In this document: one piece after another, positions 27,901 through 35,879 of the stretch
Numbering within the stretch: position 1 is the stretch's first letter
Layout: the number at the start of each line of letters is the position of its first letter
DNA from: Streptomyces noursei
GTDB lineage: Bacteria; Actinomycetota; Actinomycetes; Streptomycetales; Streptomycetaceae
Reading direction: 5' to 3'
Assembly: GCF_016917755.1 (NCBI RefSeq)
Contig: NZ_CP070326.1
Span: 3,286,001-3,350,000 of the forward strand
Length of the DNA: 64,000 nucleotides
Program-made: the position numbers and the translations under genes
Notes under the pieces: model-generated
Seen by the model: only the letters and a program-made list of their open reading frames with translations
The model's database searches: none
What the model was told of the DNA's origin: nothing

Positions 27901-28413
27901 GGCCAGGTCGGCGGCGAAGCGGGTGCGCAGGGCGTCCAGCCGGCGGCTCTCGGCGCGGGCCGCCTCGACGGCCGCGTCGGGCAGGTCGGCGAGGGCCGGG
28001 CCGCGCCAGAGGGCCAGCGCCTCGTCGAGCAGGGCGGCGGCGCGGCCCGGGTCGGCGGCGTCCAGCGCCCGGCCGCCCTCCGCCGTCAGCCGCTCGAAGC
28101 GGTGCAGGTCGACCGCGTCCGGCTCGGCGCACAGCAGATAGCCGCCGGCCACGGAGGCGATCGCGGACCGGCCCAGGGCGCGGCGCAGCCGGCTGACCAG
28201 CGCCTGGAGGGCGCCGGGCGCGTCGGCCGGCGGGTCCATGCCCCAGACGTCGGTGATCAGGGCGTCCGCGAGCAGCGCCCGGCCGGGGCGCAGCGCGAGC
28301 GCGGCGAGCAGGGCGCGCAGCCGGGCACCGCCCAGGGCGACGGGGGTGCCGTCGGCCAGGCCGGCCTGGGTGGTGCCGAGAATTCCGTAGCGCACCGGGC
28401 CATTGTCGGTCAC
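24991..28413 (-). CDS. Large AfsR/SARP-type regulator with NB-ARC and C-terminal repeat domain
   Basis: Transcriptional activator of 1140 aa. Order of domains: an OmpR-like winged helix (VRYGILGTTQAGLADG to about 95); a bacterial transcriptional activation domain (about 100-245); an Ala/Pro linker; a P-loop ATPase module with LLGPGGAGKTRLSQEG, LLVLDNCEHV, VLATSREPLAVPGE and GLPLAIELAAARLR; and a long helical TPR-like C-terminal half. This is the architecture of AfsR-like pleiotropic regulators of secondary metabolism. GTG 28413 is selected, with GGAG ten bases upstream; GTG 28395 is an alternative. No dedicated biosynthetic cluster adjoins it. The neighbouring DrrAB exporter is the most obvious candidate target. 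Confidence 0.88.
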   Translation of the reverse strand: MTDNGPVRYGILGTTQAGLADGTPVALGGARLRALLAALALRPGRALLADALITDVWGMDPPADAPGALQALVSRLRRALGRSAIASVAGGYLLCAEPDAVDLHRFERLTAEGGRALDAADPGRAAALLDEALALWRGPALADLPDAAVEAARAESRRLDALRTRFAADLALGRAARALPSLAVLCQDHPLDEPLQALRLRALRDAGRTAQALAAYEEIRTGLADRLGADPGPELRALHAELLRPDRTAVPAAPVVPAVPAAPAVAADVLTAPAGPGAPAAPARPGNLRARLTSFVGREHDLAALRADLAGHRLVTLLGPGGAGKTRLSQEGAETAAAALPDAWPHGVWLAELAPVDDPRTVPEAVLTALGARETVVRSTTAEGLRAAADHAVRDPHARLAEHCAGRRMLLVLDNCEHVIGAAAELAERLLTACPGVTVLATSREPLAVPGEVLRPVEPLPDPVALRLLADRGAAARPGFRVDADEETAVACAEICRRLDGLPLAIELAAARLRMMTPRQIADRLDDRFRLLTSGSRTLLPRQQTLRAVVDWSWDLTDEPERAVLRRLSVFAGGCDLAAAEEVCAGGGVAAVEVAGLLGSLIDKSLVVAAPDVPGPAGGPAGQMRYRLLETVAEYAGERLDEAAERADAERRHLVCYRELARTADPLLRGPRQRAAIDRLEREHDNLRTALRRAVAAGDEHEALCLVLSLQWFWSLRDHRRDAHTWSLAVGALGPSPFAPPVAPAPDLHERPIDAPPPMDPEQFAEARRQVRLVALSTLDSDMEALRSPQMQEELSGIIAAYRGGMPQTCKVPGVLWYFAVLLTGRWENLTGLLDDAVEACRGYGYDWELAYVLQLRSRVLNDRRGRLDQATRDADEALRIFLGLGDAWGASEALAGRGETAEKRGEYEAAARDFKAAMAQAEELGAHGQTLMLRARLGGVMTEVGRPEEGERMLREVLADAQDRNSGRDAVPFTRMALAVQLSLTGRTQEARRELLLVREAFASYGPELFLGLLDGLLVALDVDEGQHGAELLPRLRQALELTRDPLTEMVDPDLPVVQLLTGARVLVAVRGAAGARDAARLIGAFDALRAGALVPALSIREGRSRAEAAVRALLADPDYTAAHAEGGGLSLDEAAALL

Positions 28414-28573
28414 CGGCGGAACTCTCCGGGTACCGCACGACGTTTCCGGGACCGGGGCGCATCCGACCCGGCCCGTGCGCGGTCGCCCGCGCCGCGGATA
28501 CGGTCGGGGCGGCCCGCCGCGGCCCGTGGCCCGGATCCCCGACCGCGACCCACCCCCTGGGAGTCCCCTACCG

Positions 28574-29380
28574 ATGACCACCGCAATCCCGCGCGCCGAC
28601 CGCCGCGTCAGCCCGGTCTTCCTCGCGCTCGTCGCCGTCCTGGCGGTCTCCGGCTGGGCCGTGTGGAGCGGGACGCTCGCGGCCAGCACCGGCTTCGCGG
28701 TCTTCCTGTTCGTGACCGCCGGCTGGGTGGTGTCGCTGTGCCTGCACGAGTACGCGCACGCCCGCACCGCGCTGCACGGCGGCGACGTCACGGTGGGCGG
28801 CAAGGGCTATCTGACCCTCAACCCGTTCGTCTACTCGCACGCGCTGCTGAGCATCGTGCTGCCGGTGCTCTTCCTGCTGATGGGCGGGATCGGGCTGCCG
28901 GGCGGTGCGGTGTTCATCGAGCGCGGCCGGATCCGGGGCCGCTGGCGGCACAGCCTGGTCTCGGCGGCCGGGCCGCTGACGAACGTGCTGTTCGCCGTGG
29001 TGGTCAGCGCGCCGTTCTGGCTGCACGCCGCGGACGGGATCCCGGACGCGTTCCGCTACGCGCTGGCGTTCCTGGCGCTGCTCCAGGTGACCGCGGCGAT
29101 CTTGAACTTCCTCCCGGTGCCGGGGCTGGACGGCTACGGCGTGATCGAGCCGTGGCTGTCGGACCGGGTGCGGCGGGGCATCGCGCCGTACGCGCCGTTC
29201 GGCATGCTGGCGGTCTTCGGGCTGCTGTGGGTGCCGGAGGTCGGCCAGGTCTTCTTCGAGCTGGTGCACAGCGTCCTGCGAGGGCTGGGCGTGTCGGCCT
29301 GGGACAGCTACTGGGGGCAGGAGTTCTTCCGCTTCTGGCAGGGCGAGCCGCAGGTGCCGCAGATCGGCGCCGCGGGGTAG
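28574..29380 (+). CDS. M50-family intramembrane metalloprotease (site-2 protease-like)
   Basis: Polytopic membrane protein (268 aa). The zinc site is HEYAH (HExxH) in the second helix (VVSLCLHEYAHARTALHGG) with a third ligand in LNFLPVPGLDGYG, the N-x-x-P-x-P-x-L-D-G motif of M50 proteases. It therefore may cleave a membrane-bound substrate, such as an anti-sigma factor or signal-peptide remnant. It has no PDZ or CBS domain, so it belongs to the short type. Convergent with the small membrane protein at 29396. Confidence 0.88.
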   Translation: MTTAIPRADRRVSPVFLALVAVLAVSGWAVWSGTLAASTGFAVFLFVTAGWVVSLCLHEYAHARTALHGGDVTVGGKGYLTLNPFVYSHALLSIVLPVLFLLMGGIGLPGGAVFIERGRIRGRWRHSLVSAAGPLTNVLFAVVVSAPFWLHAADGIPDAFRYALAFLALLQVTAAILNFLPVPGLDGYGVIEPWLSDRVRRGIAPYAPFGMLAVFGLLWVPEVGQVFFELVHSVLRGLGVSAWDSYWGQEFFRFWQGEPQVPQIGAAG

Positions 29381-29395
29381 CGCCGACCCGGCGGG

Positions 29396-29614
29396 TCAGC
29401 CGGAGGCCGCGGCCCGGCGGGCCCGCTCCAGCTTCGCCTTGCGGACGTAGAACCACGCCATGTTGCTGGAGACGCCGGCCAGCAGGATCCACACGATGCC
29501 CACGAAACTGCCCTCGACGAAGGACACGACCGCCGCGGCGACGGCCAGCAGGCAGACGGCGAGGGCGAGGGTGGCGAGGCGCCGGTCCGGTCCGGGCGGG
29601 GGCAGGGAGGGCAT
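29396..29614 (-). CDS. Small conserved membrane protein (72 aa)
   Basis: Two hydrophobic helices (LATLALAVCLLAVAAAVVSF and FVGIVWILLAGVSSNMAWFY) follow a Pro-rich N-terminus, with a basic cytoplasmic tail (RKAKLERARRAAASG). Codon use is typical of the genome and the frame is well formed, so it is probably real. Function unknown. Confidence 0.7.
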   Translation of the reverse strand: MPSLPPPGPDRRLATLALAVCLLAVAAAVVSFVEGSFVGIVWILLAGVSSNMAWFYVRKAKLERARRAAASG

Positions 29615-29686
29615 GGGGTCGGCTCCTGTCGGGTCGTACGGTCCGTTCCAGTGTCCCTTACGCCCCGCGGTGCCCCGCCGCCCCCT

Positions 29687-29698
29687 CCCCCCCCCCCC
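29687..29698. repeat. Run of 12 C's
   Basis: Homopolymer in a C-rich intergenic stretch between two minus-strand genes. It could form G-rich structures on the opposite strand and is prone to length error or slippage. Confidence 0.6.
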
Positions 29699-29729
29699 GC
29701 TCCGGCCCCGGCGTCGGTGAGGGGTCGGC

Positions 29730-30497
29730 TCAGACGTCGGTGACCCGGAGCCCGGCGTGCGCCTTGTAGCGGCGGTTGACCGAGATCAGGTTGGCGACCA
29801 GCGACTCGACCTGGTGGGCGTTGCGCAGCCGGCCGGCGAAGACGCCGCGCATGCCGGGGATGCGGGCGGTCAGCGCCTGCACCACGTCGGTGTCGGCGCG
29901 GCGCTCGCCGAGCACCATCACATCGGTGTCGATCTCGGCGATCTCGGGGTCCTGGAGCAGGACGGCGGAGAGGTGGTGGAAGGCGGCGGTGACCCGGGAG
30001 TCCGGCAGCAGGGCGGCGGCCTGTTCGGCGGCGCTGCCCTCCTCGGGCTTGAGCGCGTAGGCGCCCTGCTTGTCGAAGCCGAGCGGGTTGACGCAGTCGA
30101 TCACCAGCTTGCCGGCCAGCTCCTCGCGCAGCGCCTCCAGCGTCTTGGCGTGGCCTTCCCAGGGCACTGCGACGATGACCACGTCGCTGCGCCGGGCGCA
30201 GTCGGCGTTGGCGGCGCCCTCGACGCCCAGGCTGCTCAGCTGGGGCTCGTCCGCGGCGGCCCGGGCGCGCTCGGCGGCCCGGGAACCGATGATCACCTTG
30301 TGGCCGGCCCGGGCGAACCGGTAGGCCAGGCCACGGCCCTGGTCACCGGTGCCGCCGAGGACGCCGATCACCAGACCGGAGACGTCGGGCAGGTCCCAGG
30401 GGTCGCGGGCGGCGGGCTTGGCGGCCGTGGCCGGGGTCCCGGCCGTGGTCTCCGCCGGGGTGGCGGACGGGGTCGCAGCAGCGTCGGAAGTAGTCAT
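29730..30497 (-). CDS. npdG: F420-dependent NADP reductase (NPDG family)
   Basis: Soluble oxidoreductase (255 aa) that exchanges hydride between coenzyme F420 and NADP(H). The Rossmann motif is VIGVLGGTGDQGRGLAYRFA with the NADP-specific IIGSRAAERA. Later blocks VIVAVPWEGH, LAGKLVIDCVNPLGFDKQG, TAAFHHLSAVLL and the C-terminal GRLRNAHQVESLVANLISVN match archaeal and actinobacterial F420:NADP oxidoreductases. A Thr/Ala-rich leader of about 40 residues precedes the fold. ATG 30497 has AGGA 8 bases upstream. It supplies reduced F420 for F420-dependent enzymes of secondary metabolism. Confidence 0.9.
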   Translation of the reverse strand: MTTSDAAATPSATPAETTAGTPATAAKPAARDPWDLPDVSGLVIGVLGGTGDQGRGLAYRFARAGHKVIIGSRAAERARAAADEPQLSSLGVEGAANADCARRSDVVIVAVPWEGHAKTLEALREELAGKLVIDCVNPLGFDKQGAYALKPEEGSAAEQAAALLPDSRVTAAFHHLSAVLLQDPEIAEIDTDVMVLGERRADTDVVQALTARIPGMRGVFAGRLRNAHQVESLVANLISVNRRYKAHAGLRVTDV

Positions 30498-30540
30498 GAC
30501 AGCGATCCTGTCACGCCCCGTCCCGGTACCGGCCGCGCGG

Positions 30541-31431
30541 TCACGCCTTGACGCTCCCCTCGGTCAAACCGGTGCGCCAGTACCGCTGGAGCACCGTCAT
30601 CAGGACCATCAGCGGCAGCACCGACAGCAGCGCGCCGCCGACCGTGTACTGGTAGAGCACCGGCTGCCGGTCGGCGTAGCCGATCCAGGTGGTCAGCCCC
30701 AGTTGGACCGGGTAGAGGCCGGAGTCGGAGAGCATCACCAGCGGTAGGAAGTAGTTGTTCCAGATGTGCACGAACTGGAACAGGAAGACGGTCACCAGCG
30801 CCGGGCCCATCAGCCGCAGCCCCAGCCCGGCGAAGATCCGCGCCTCGCCCGCGCCGTCGATCCGGGCCGCCTCCAGCAGCGAGTCGGGCACCGCGGCGGC
30901 CGCGTAGATCCGGCACAGGTAGACCCCGAACGGGCTGACCACACTGGGGATCAGCACCGCCGCGTAGGTGTTCGCCAGGCCCAGCGCGCTGAAGAGGAAG
31001 TACAGCGGCAGGGCCAGCGCGGTGCTCGGGATCAGCACCCCGGCCAGCACCAGGCCGAAGACCGTCTCCCGCCCCCGGAAGGGGAACTTGGCCAGCGCAT
31101 AGCCCGCCGCGGCGGACAGCAGGGTGGCGCAGACCGCGCCGACGCCGGCGTAGAGCAGGGAGTTGGCGAACCAGCGGGCGTAGACGCCGTGGTCGTAGGT
31201 GAGCACGTCGGTGAGGTACCGCAGGGGCCGCGGATGGTCGGAGAACCAGAAGCCGAAGGTGCCGAAGAGGTCGGCGCTGTTCTTGGTGGCCGAGACGACC
31301 AGCCAGTAGACGGGCGCGAGGAAGTAGAGGGCGGCGGTGGCCAGGAGGGCACCGATGATGATCCGGTGCCGCACGGGGGCCCGGGTCGGCATCGCCGCTC
31401 CGGTCCGCGTCCGCCGGGGGAACGGGGTCAT
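30541..31431 (-). CDS. Sugar ABC transporter permease (MalG type)
   Basis: Second permease (296 aa) of a CUT1-family sugar importer. The first membrane helix is IIGALLATAALYFLAPVYWLV and the ATPase-docking EAA loop is DSLLEAARIDGAGEARIFAG, with the usual late helices. Its ATG overlaps the stop of the MalF-like gene (ATGA). No ATPase gene is present, which fits the use of a shared MsiK-type ATPase in Streptomyces. Substrate inferred only from neighbours: a FadR-type regulator and a DHDPS/sialate-lyase-family aldolase. Confidence 0.9.
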   Translation of the reverse strand: MTPFPRRTRTGAAMPTRAPVRHRIIIGALLATAALYFLAPVYWLVVSATKNSADLFGTFGFWFSDHPRPLRYLTDVLTYDHGVYARWFANSLLYAGVGAVCATLLSAAAGYALAKFPFRGRETVFGLVLAGVLIPSTALALPLYFLFSALGLANTYAAVLIPSVVSPFGVYLCRIYAAAAVPDSLLEAARIDGAGEARIFAGLGLRLMGPALVTVFLFQFVHIWNNYFLPLVMLSDSGLYPVQLGLTTWIGYADRQPVLYQYTVGGALLSVLPLMVLMTVLQRYWRTGLTEGSVKA

Positions 31432-32387
31432 CCGCGCTCCTTCCCGCGCCCGCCGACCAGCCGCAGGAAGCCGAACGAGGCCGCGCACGCCACCAGCGCC
31501 AGCAGCACCGCCTCGGCCGCCGCCCGGTGCTGGTTGTTGCCGACGAACGCCTCGCTGTAGGCGTGCAGGTTGGGGGTGTAGCCGGAGTCGATGGAGGAGG
31601 TGAGCGGGCGCAGCACCATCGGCTCGGCGAACAGCTGGAGGGTGCCGATGATGCTGAAGACGGTGGTGAGCACCAGCGCCGGGCGGAGCAGCGGGAGCTT
31701 GACGTACCGGGCCACCTGCCAGGCGCTCGCGCCGTCGATCCGCGCCGCCTCGTACAGCTCGCCGGGGACGGACTTCAGCTGGGCGATCAGCACCAGCATG
31801 GTGTAGCCGGTGAACTGCCAGGTGACGATGTTGGCGACGGACCACAGCACACTGCCGCGGGAGAGGAAGTCGACGTTCCAGCCGACCTCCTGGGCGATCC
31901 GCACCAGTGGGCTGAGGCCGGGGACGTAGAGGAAGCCCCACAGGATCGAGGCGATCACCCCGGGCACCCCGTAGGGCAGGAAGAAGGCGCTGCGGAAGAA
32001 GGTGACCCAGCGGGCGGCGGCGCTCTCCAGGAGCAGCGCCAGCGCGGTGGCGAGCACCGTCATCAGCGGGATCTGCACGACGCCGAAGAGCAGCACCCGG
32101 CCGAACCCGGTCAGGAACCGGTCGTCGGCGAGCGCCTGGGCGTAGTTGGCGAGGCCGGCGAAGGCGTCGTGCTCGGTGCCCAGGCCGAGCGGCCCGGTGC
32201 GTCGGGTGCGCCGCAGGCTGGTCCACACGGCGTAGCAGACCGGGGCGAGGTAGCACAGGGCGAAGACGGCGAGGAAGGGCAGCACGAAACCGGCCGCGGC
32301 CCGGGCGTCGCGGCCACCGGGGCGCCCGGCCCGGCGCGGGCGTCGCGCGGTGGCCGCGCCGGCCGGGAGCCCGCTGTGCCCGCTCAC
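31428..32387 (-). CDS. Sugar ABC transporter permease (MalF type)
   Basis: First permease (319 aa) of the same importer. An Arg/Gly-rich N-terminus leads to the helix GFVLPFLAVFALCYLAPVCY and further helices. The EAA loop is GELYEAARIDGASAWQVARY, followed by the HNQ-rich VGNNQHRAAAEAVLLALVA near the C-terminus. The GTG start shares GTGA with the stop of the binding-protein gene, and its own stop overlaps the next start. The three genes are thus strictly coupled in the order binding protein, MalF-like, MalG-like. Confidence 0.9.
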   Translation of the reverse strand: MSGHSGLPAGAATARRPRRAGRPGGRDARAAAGFVLPFLAVFALCYLAPVCYAVWTSLRRTRRTGPLGLGTEHDAFAGLANYAQALADDRFLTGFGRVLLFGVVQIPLMTVLATALALLLESAAARWVTFFRSAFFLPYGVPGVIASILWGFLYVPGLSPLVRIAQEVGWNVDFLSRGSVLWSVANIVTWQFTGYTMLVLIAQLKSVPGELYEAARIDGASAWQVARYVKLPLLRPALVLTTVFSIIGTLQLFAEPMVLRPLTSSIDSGYTPNLHAYSEAFVGNNQHRAAAEAVLLALVACAASFGFLRLVGGRGKERG

Positions 32388-33727
32388 CGGCCGCTCTCCG
32401 CCTTCAGCCCCTTGTCCCGCAGGTCGGAGACGGTCTGACGCTGCACCTTCGTCAGCACCGAGCGGAACGAACTGCCGTCGGCGAGCGCGTCGGTGAAGGC
32501 GTCCCCGAGCCGCTGGAAGAGGGTGTCCACGCCCGGCCCCCACTGCCAGCTGGTGTCCACGTGCGCCCCGGCGTCGGCGAAGACCCTGCTGTACGGCTGG
32601 CCGCCGAAGAAGTCCTTGTCGGCGTCGAGGGCGGTGGCGGTGTAGCCGGCCTTGGCGCTGGGGAAGCCGTAGCCGCCCTGGAGGAGCAGGGCGATCGACC
32701 CCGGGTCGGTGTTGAGCCAGACGGCGAAGTCCAGGGCGTCCTTGGGGTAGCTCGCCTTGGCGAAGACGGCGGTGGTGGAGCCGCCCCAGTTGGCGTACGC
32801 CCGGCCGCCGGGCTGCCACTGGGGCAGCGGGGCGGCCCGCCACTTCCCCTTGGTGCCGGGCGCGTTGCCGGCCAGCAGGGCGTCGCCCCAACTGGCGCCC
32901 ACCCAGGCCGGGATGGCGCCGGTCTGGATGTCCTTGTACCAGGCGTCCCGGCGGTCCGGGATGGTCTTGACGAGCTTCCTGCGGACCAGTTGCTCCCAGT
33001 AGTCGGCGACCCGACGGGTGGGGGCGTCGTCGAGGTGCACCACCCAGGTGTCGCCGTGGGTGGCGTACCACTTGGCGCCGGCCTGCCAGGCCAGGCCGGC
33101 GAAGCGGTTGCCGTTGGTCGGGGCGAAGGTCTCGATCCAGGCGCCGTGCCGGCGGACCTCCTCGGCCGCGGCCTCGTACGCGTCCCATGTGCGCGGTACC
33201 GGGATGCCCCACCGGTCGAAGAGGTCCTGCCGGACGAACAGCCCCATCGGGCCGCTGGCCTGCGGGATGGCGTAGATCCCGGAGCCGAAGACGGACTGGC
33301 GCCACTGCCAGGCGAAGAACGCGTCGCGGTGCCGGGCGGCGCCGAGCGGGGCGAGGTCGCGCAGTCCGCCGTCGAGAAGGAAGCCGGGGATCACCGGGAA
33401 CTCGATCTGGCCCAGGTCGGGCGGGTTGCCGGCCTTGACGGCGGCGTGCATCTTGGCGTACTGCTCGCCGTTGACCGCCGACACCTTCTCGACCTTGACC
33501 TGGACCTCGGGGTGCGTGCGGTTCCACAGGTCCACGGGGCGGTCGATGCCCGGCACCCAGGACCAGAAGGTGAGGGTGATCTTCTGCCCCTTCCTCCGTT
33601 CCCGGGGCGCGTCGCCGTCGTCGCCGCAGCCGGCGAGCGCGAGGCCGGCGGCGGCCGCGGCCGCACCGCCCAGGACCGCTCTCCGGCGGACGCCGCCGCG
33701 GGGGCTGTCTGCGCTCTCGTACGTCAC
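32384..33727 (-). CDS. Sugar-binding lipoprotein of ABC importer
   Basis: Extracellular solute-binding protein family 1 (447 aa). The N-terminus combines a twin-arginine motif (VRRRAVLGG) with a lipobox LALAGC (Cys34), suggesting a Tat-exported lipoprotein. The mature part starts with KITLTFWSWVPGIDRPVDLW and contains GQIEFPVIPGFL and VAKASYPKDALDF-type segments of the fold. GTG 33727 is chosen because a GGAGGGGG site lies 5-6 bases upstream. First gene of the importer operon. The control region before it may be read by the GntR regulator at 33948. Confidence 0.9.
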   Translation of the reverse strand: MTYESADSPRGGVRRRAVLGGAAAAAAGLALAGCGDDGDAPRERRKGQKITLTFWSWVPGIDRPVDLWNRTHPEVQVKVEKVSAVNGEQYAKMHAAVKAGNPPDLGQIEFPVIPGFLLDGGLRDLAPLGAARHRDAFFAWQWRQSVFGSGIYAIPQASGPMGLFVRQDLFDRWGIPVPRTWDAYEAAAEEVRRHGAWIETFAPTNGNRFAGLAWQAGAKWYATHGDTWVVHLDDAPTRRVADYWEQLVRRKLVKTIPDRRDAWYKDIQTGAIPAWVGASWGDALLAGNAPGTKGKWRAAPLPQWQPGGRAYANWGGSTTAVFAKASYPKDALDFAVWLNTDPGSIALLLQGGYGFPSAKAGYTATALDADKDFFGGQPYSRVFADAGAHVDTSWQWGPGVDTLFQRLGDAFTDALADGSSFRSVLTKVQRQTVSDLRDKGLKAESGR

Positions 33728-33947
33728 GGGTCCCCCTCCGCCGGGCCAGGACGTAGGACGTCCCTTGTCCTGCGGACGATAAGAAGGGCCCAACTGCCCG
33801 TCAAGGCACGGCACATGACGCTTTTTCGTGTCGGCAACGGCACCACCGACGCGGGGTGAAATCCCGGTGAATGGGATGATCGCGACAAAAACCGGTACCC
33901 CGACGCCCCCGCGGCCGGCGCCGGGGCGCCCGGTTCCCGGCCGGCGG

Positions 33948-34631
33948 CTACGCGGTCAGCCGGCGCCGGATGCCGTCGAAGTGCCGGTGCATCGCCGCGA
34001 CCGCCCGCTCCCCGTCGCCCGCCTCCAGGGCGTCGACGATCTCCGCGTGCTGACGGTAGGTCACCTCCGGGTCCGGCCGGACGTCGGCGAGGTCCTCGCG
34101 GACCCGGCGCAGCGCCGCCCAGAACGCGTCCAGCACCTCGCTCAGCAGGTGGTTGCCGAGCGACCGGTACAGCGCGAGGTGGAAGGCCCGGTCGGTGGCG
34201 CTGAGCACCTCGCCGCCGCGCGCCTCCTCGGCCATCCGCTGCACCAGCCCCTTGAGGACCGCGAGGTCCTCGGCCGGCAGGCCGCGCGCCACCGTGCCGA
34301 TCAGCCCCGCCTCCAGGGCCTCCCGGACCTCCATCAGCTCGTACAGGCTGGACTCCCCCTGATGGTGGCGGACCGCGGCCCGGAAGGCGACGCCCTCGAC
34401 GAACGGTTCGAGGGTGAGCGCGCCGACGTAGGTGCCGAAGCCGTGCCGGATCTCGACGATCCGCATGGCCTGGAGCGCCTTGAGCGCCTCGCGCACCGAG
34501 TTGCGGCTGACGTCGAGCATGGCGACCAGCTCGGTCTCCGTGGGCAGCGGATCGCCCGGCGTCAACCCGCGGTCCAGGATCAGCTGCTTGATCCGTGCCT
34601 GGACGTCCTCGGACATCGTCCCTCGCGCCAT
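33948..34631 (-). CDS. GntR-family regulator, FadR (FCD) subfamily
   Basis: Regulator of 227 aa with an N-terminal winged helix (IKQLILDRGLTPGDPLPTET; LVAMLDVSRNSVREALKALQ; IVEIRHGFGTYVG) and a helical FCD effector domain. Probable metal-ligand residues lie in LYELMEVREALEAG, DRAFHLALYRSLGNHLL and the late YRQHAEIVDALEAGD. It sits between the importer and the divergent aldolase gene and probably controls both. A matching palindrome lies in the aldolase promoter region (34757-34769). ATG 34631 or 34637 are both plausible. Confidence 0.88.
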   Translation of the reverse strand: MARGTMSEDVQARIKQLILDRGLTPGDPLPTETELVAMLDVSRNSVREALKALQAMRIVEIRHGFGTYVGALTLEPFVEGVAFRAAVRHHQGESSLYELMEVREALEAGLIGTVARGLPAEDLAVLKGLVQRMAEEARGGEVLSATDRAFHLALYRSLGNHLLSEVLDAFWAALRRVREDLADVRPDPEVTYRQHAEIVDALEAGDGERAVAAMHRHFDGIRRRLTA

Positions 34632-34750
34632 CCTCATCGCCCTCTTCCGTCTCGCGCACCTCATGTGCCGCGCGCCGCCGCCCCGTTCGGCCCGTTCCGG
34701 GGCGGAAGTCCTTGACCGGGTGCCTGCACGCATGCCTATTGTGAACCGCG

Positions 34751-34775
34751 ATATCGGACATCCCATGTCTGATGT
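34751..34775. promoter_or_regulatory. Probable GntR/FadR-type operator
   Basis: The core GACATCCCATGTC (34757-34769) has perfect 5-base arms around CCC. With outer bases the arms match in 9 of 11 positions. It lies in the divergent gap between the GntR gene and the aldolase gene, where an autoregulatory FadR-type repressor would bind. Confidence 0.65.
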
Positions 34776-34804
34776 CCCAGCTCAGAGCAGCCCTTGGAGC
34801 CCCC

Positions 34805-35764
34805 ATGGCACTCACCGCCCCGCTGCACGGCGTCATCCCTCCGGTCTGCACCCCGCTCGACCCGCACGGCGAGGTCGACACCGCCTCCCTCACCCGCCTG
34901 GTCGGCCGCCTCCTCGACGCCGGCGTCCACGGCCTGTTCGCCCTGGGATCCACCGGCGAGGCGGCCTATCTGACCAACCATCAGCGCGCCACGGTCCTGG
35001 AGACGGTGGTCACCGCCACCGCCGGCCGGGTCCCGGTCCTCGCCGGGGTCATCGACACCACCACCGCCCGCGTCCTGGAGCACGCCCGGACCGCCGTCGC
35101 ACTCGGCGCCGACGCCCTGGTCGCCACCGCCCCCTTCTACGCCCGCACCCACCCCCGCGAGATCGCCGCCCACTTCCGGCACCTGCGCACCGCCACCGGC
35201 CGGCCGCTGATCGCCTACGACATCCCGGTGTCCGTGCACAGCAAGCTCTCCCCGGCCCTGATCCGCGAACTGGCCGAGGACGGCACCCTGGCCGGGCTCA
35301 AGGACTCCAGCGGCGACGACGGGACGCTGCGCCGGCTGCTGGTCGCGCTCGGCGGCCGCACCGCCCGGCGCACCGGCCCCGCGCCGGCGTTCGCCGTCCT
35401 CAGCGGCTCCGAACTCACCGCGGACGCCGCACTGTTGGCGGGCGCGGACGGCGTCGTCCCGGGCCTGGGCAACATCGACCCGACCGGCTACGTCCGGCTC
35501 TACGACGCCGCCCGCGCCGGCGACTGGCCCCGGGCGACCGCCGAGCAGGAGCGGCTGGTCCGCCTCTTCGACCTCACCGACACCGGCCCGGAGGACGAGA
35601 TGGGCCGCGGCTCCTCGGCGCTCGGCGGCTTCAAGGCGGCGCTCCGACTGCTCGGCGTGATCGCCTGCCGCGACACGGCCGTGCCGCAGCTCCCGCTGAG
35701 CGAGGAGTCGGTCGCAGAGGTGGGACGTCGGCTGACCGAGGCGGGGCTGCTGCCCGCCCCGTGA
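34805..35764 (+). CDS. Dihydrodipicolinate synthase / N-acetylneuraminate lyase family aldolase
   Basis: Class I aldolase barrel (319 aa) of the DapA/NanA superfamily. Visible are the carboxylate-binding LGSTGE (47-52), the catalytic tyrosine in AYDIP (Tyr138) and the Schiff-base lysine in AGLKDSSGD (Lys166). GSELTADAALLAGADGVVPG follows in the usual place. Linkage to a sugar importer and a GntR regulator argues for cleavage of a sugar acid (sialic acid, keto-deoxy acid or similar) rather than lysine biosynthesis. GGAG lies 5 bases before ATG 34805. Confidence 0.88.
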   Translation: MALTAPLHGVIPPVCTPLDPHGEVDTASLTRLVGRLLDAGVHGLFALGSTGEAAYLTNHQRATVLETVVTATAGRVPVLAGVIDTTTARVLEHARTAVALGADALVATAPFYARTHPREIAAHFRHLRTATGRPLIAYDIPVSVHSKLSPALIRELAEDGTLAGLKDSSGDDGTLRRLLVALGGRTARRTGPAPAFAVLSGSELTADAALLAGADGVVPGLGNIDPTGYVRLYDAARAGDWPRATAEQERLVRLFDLTDTGPEDEMGRGSSALGGFKAALRLLGVIACRDTAVPQLPLSEESVAEVGRRLTEAGLLPAP

Positions 35765-35879
35765 GACGGGCGGCGCCCCTTACACCACCGGAGCCGGGTC
35801 GGCAACGGATGCCCCGAACGGGTGATACCCACCGCACCCGGCCCCCTCGGGGCCCGTCCGTGCGGCACCATGCCGCGCC

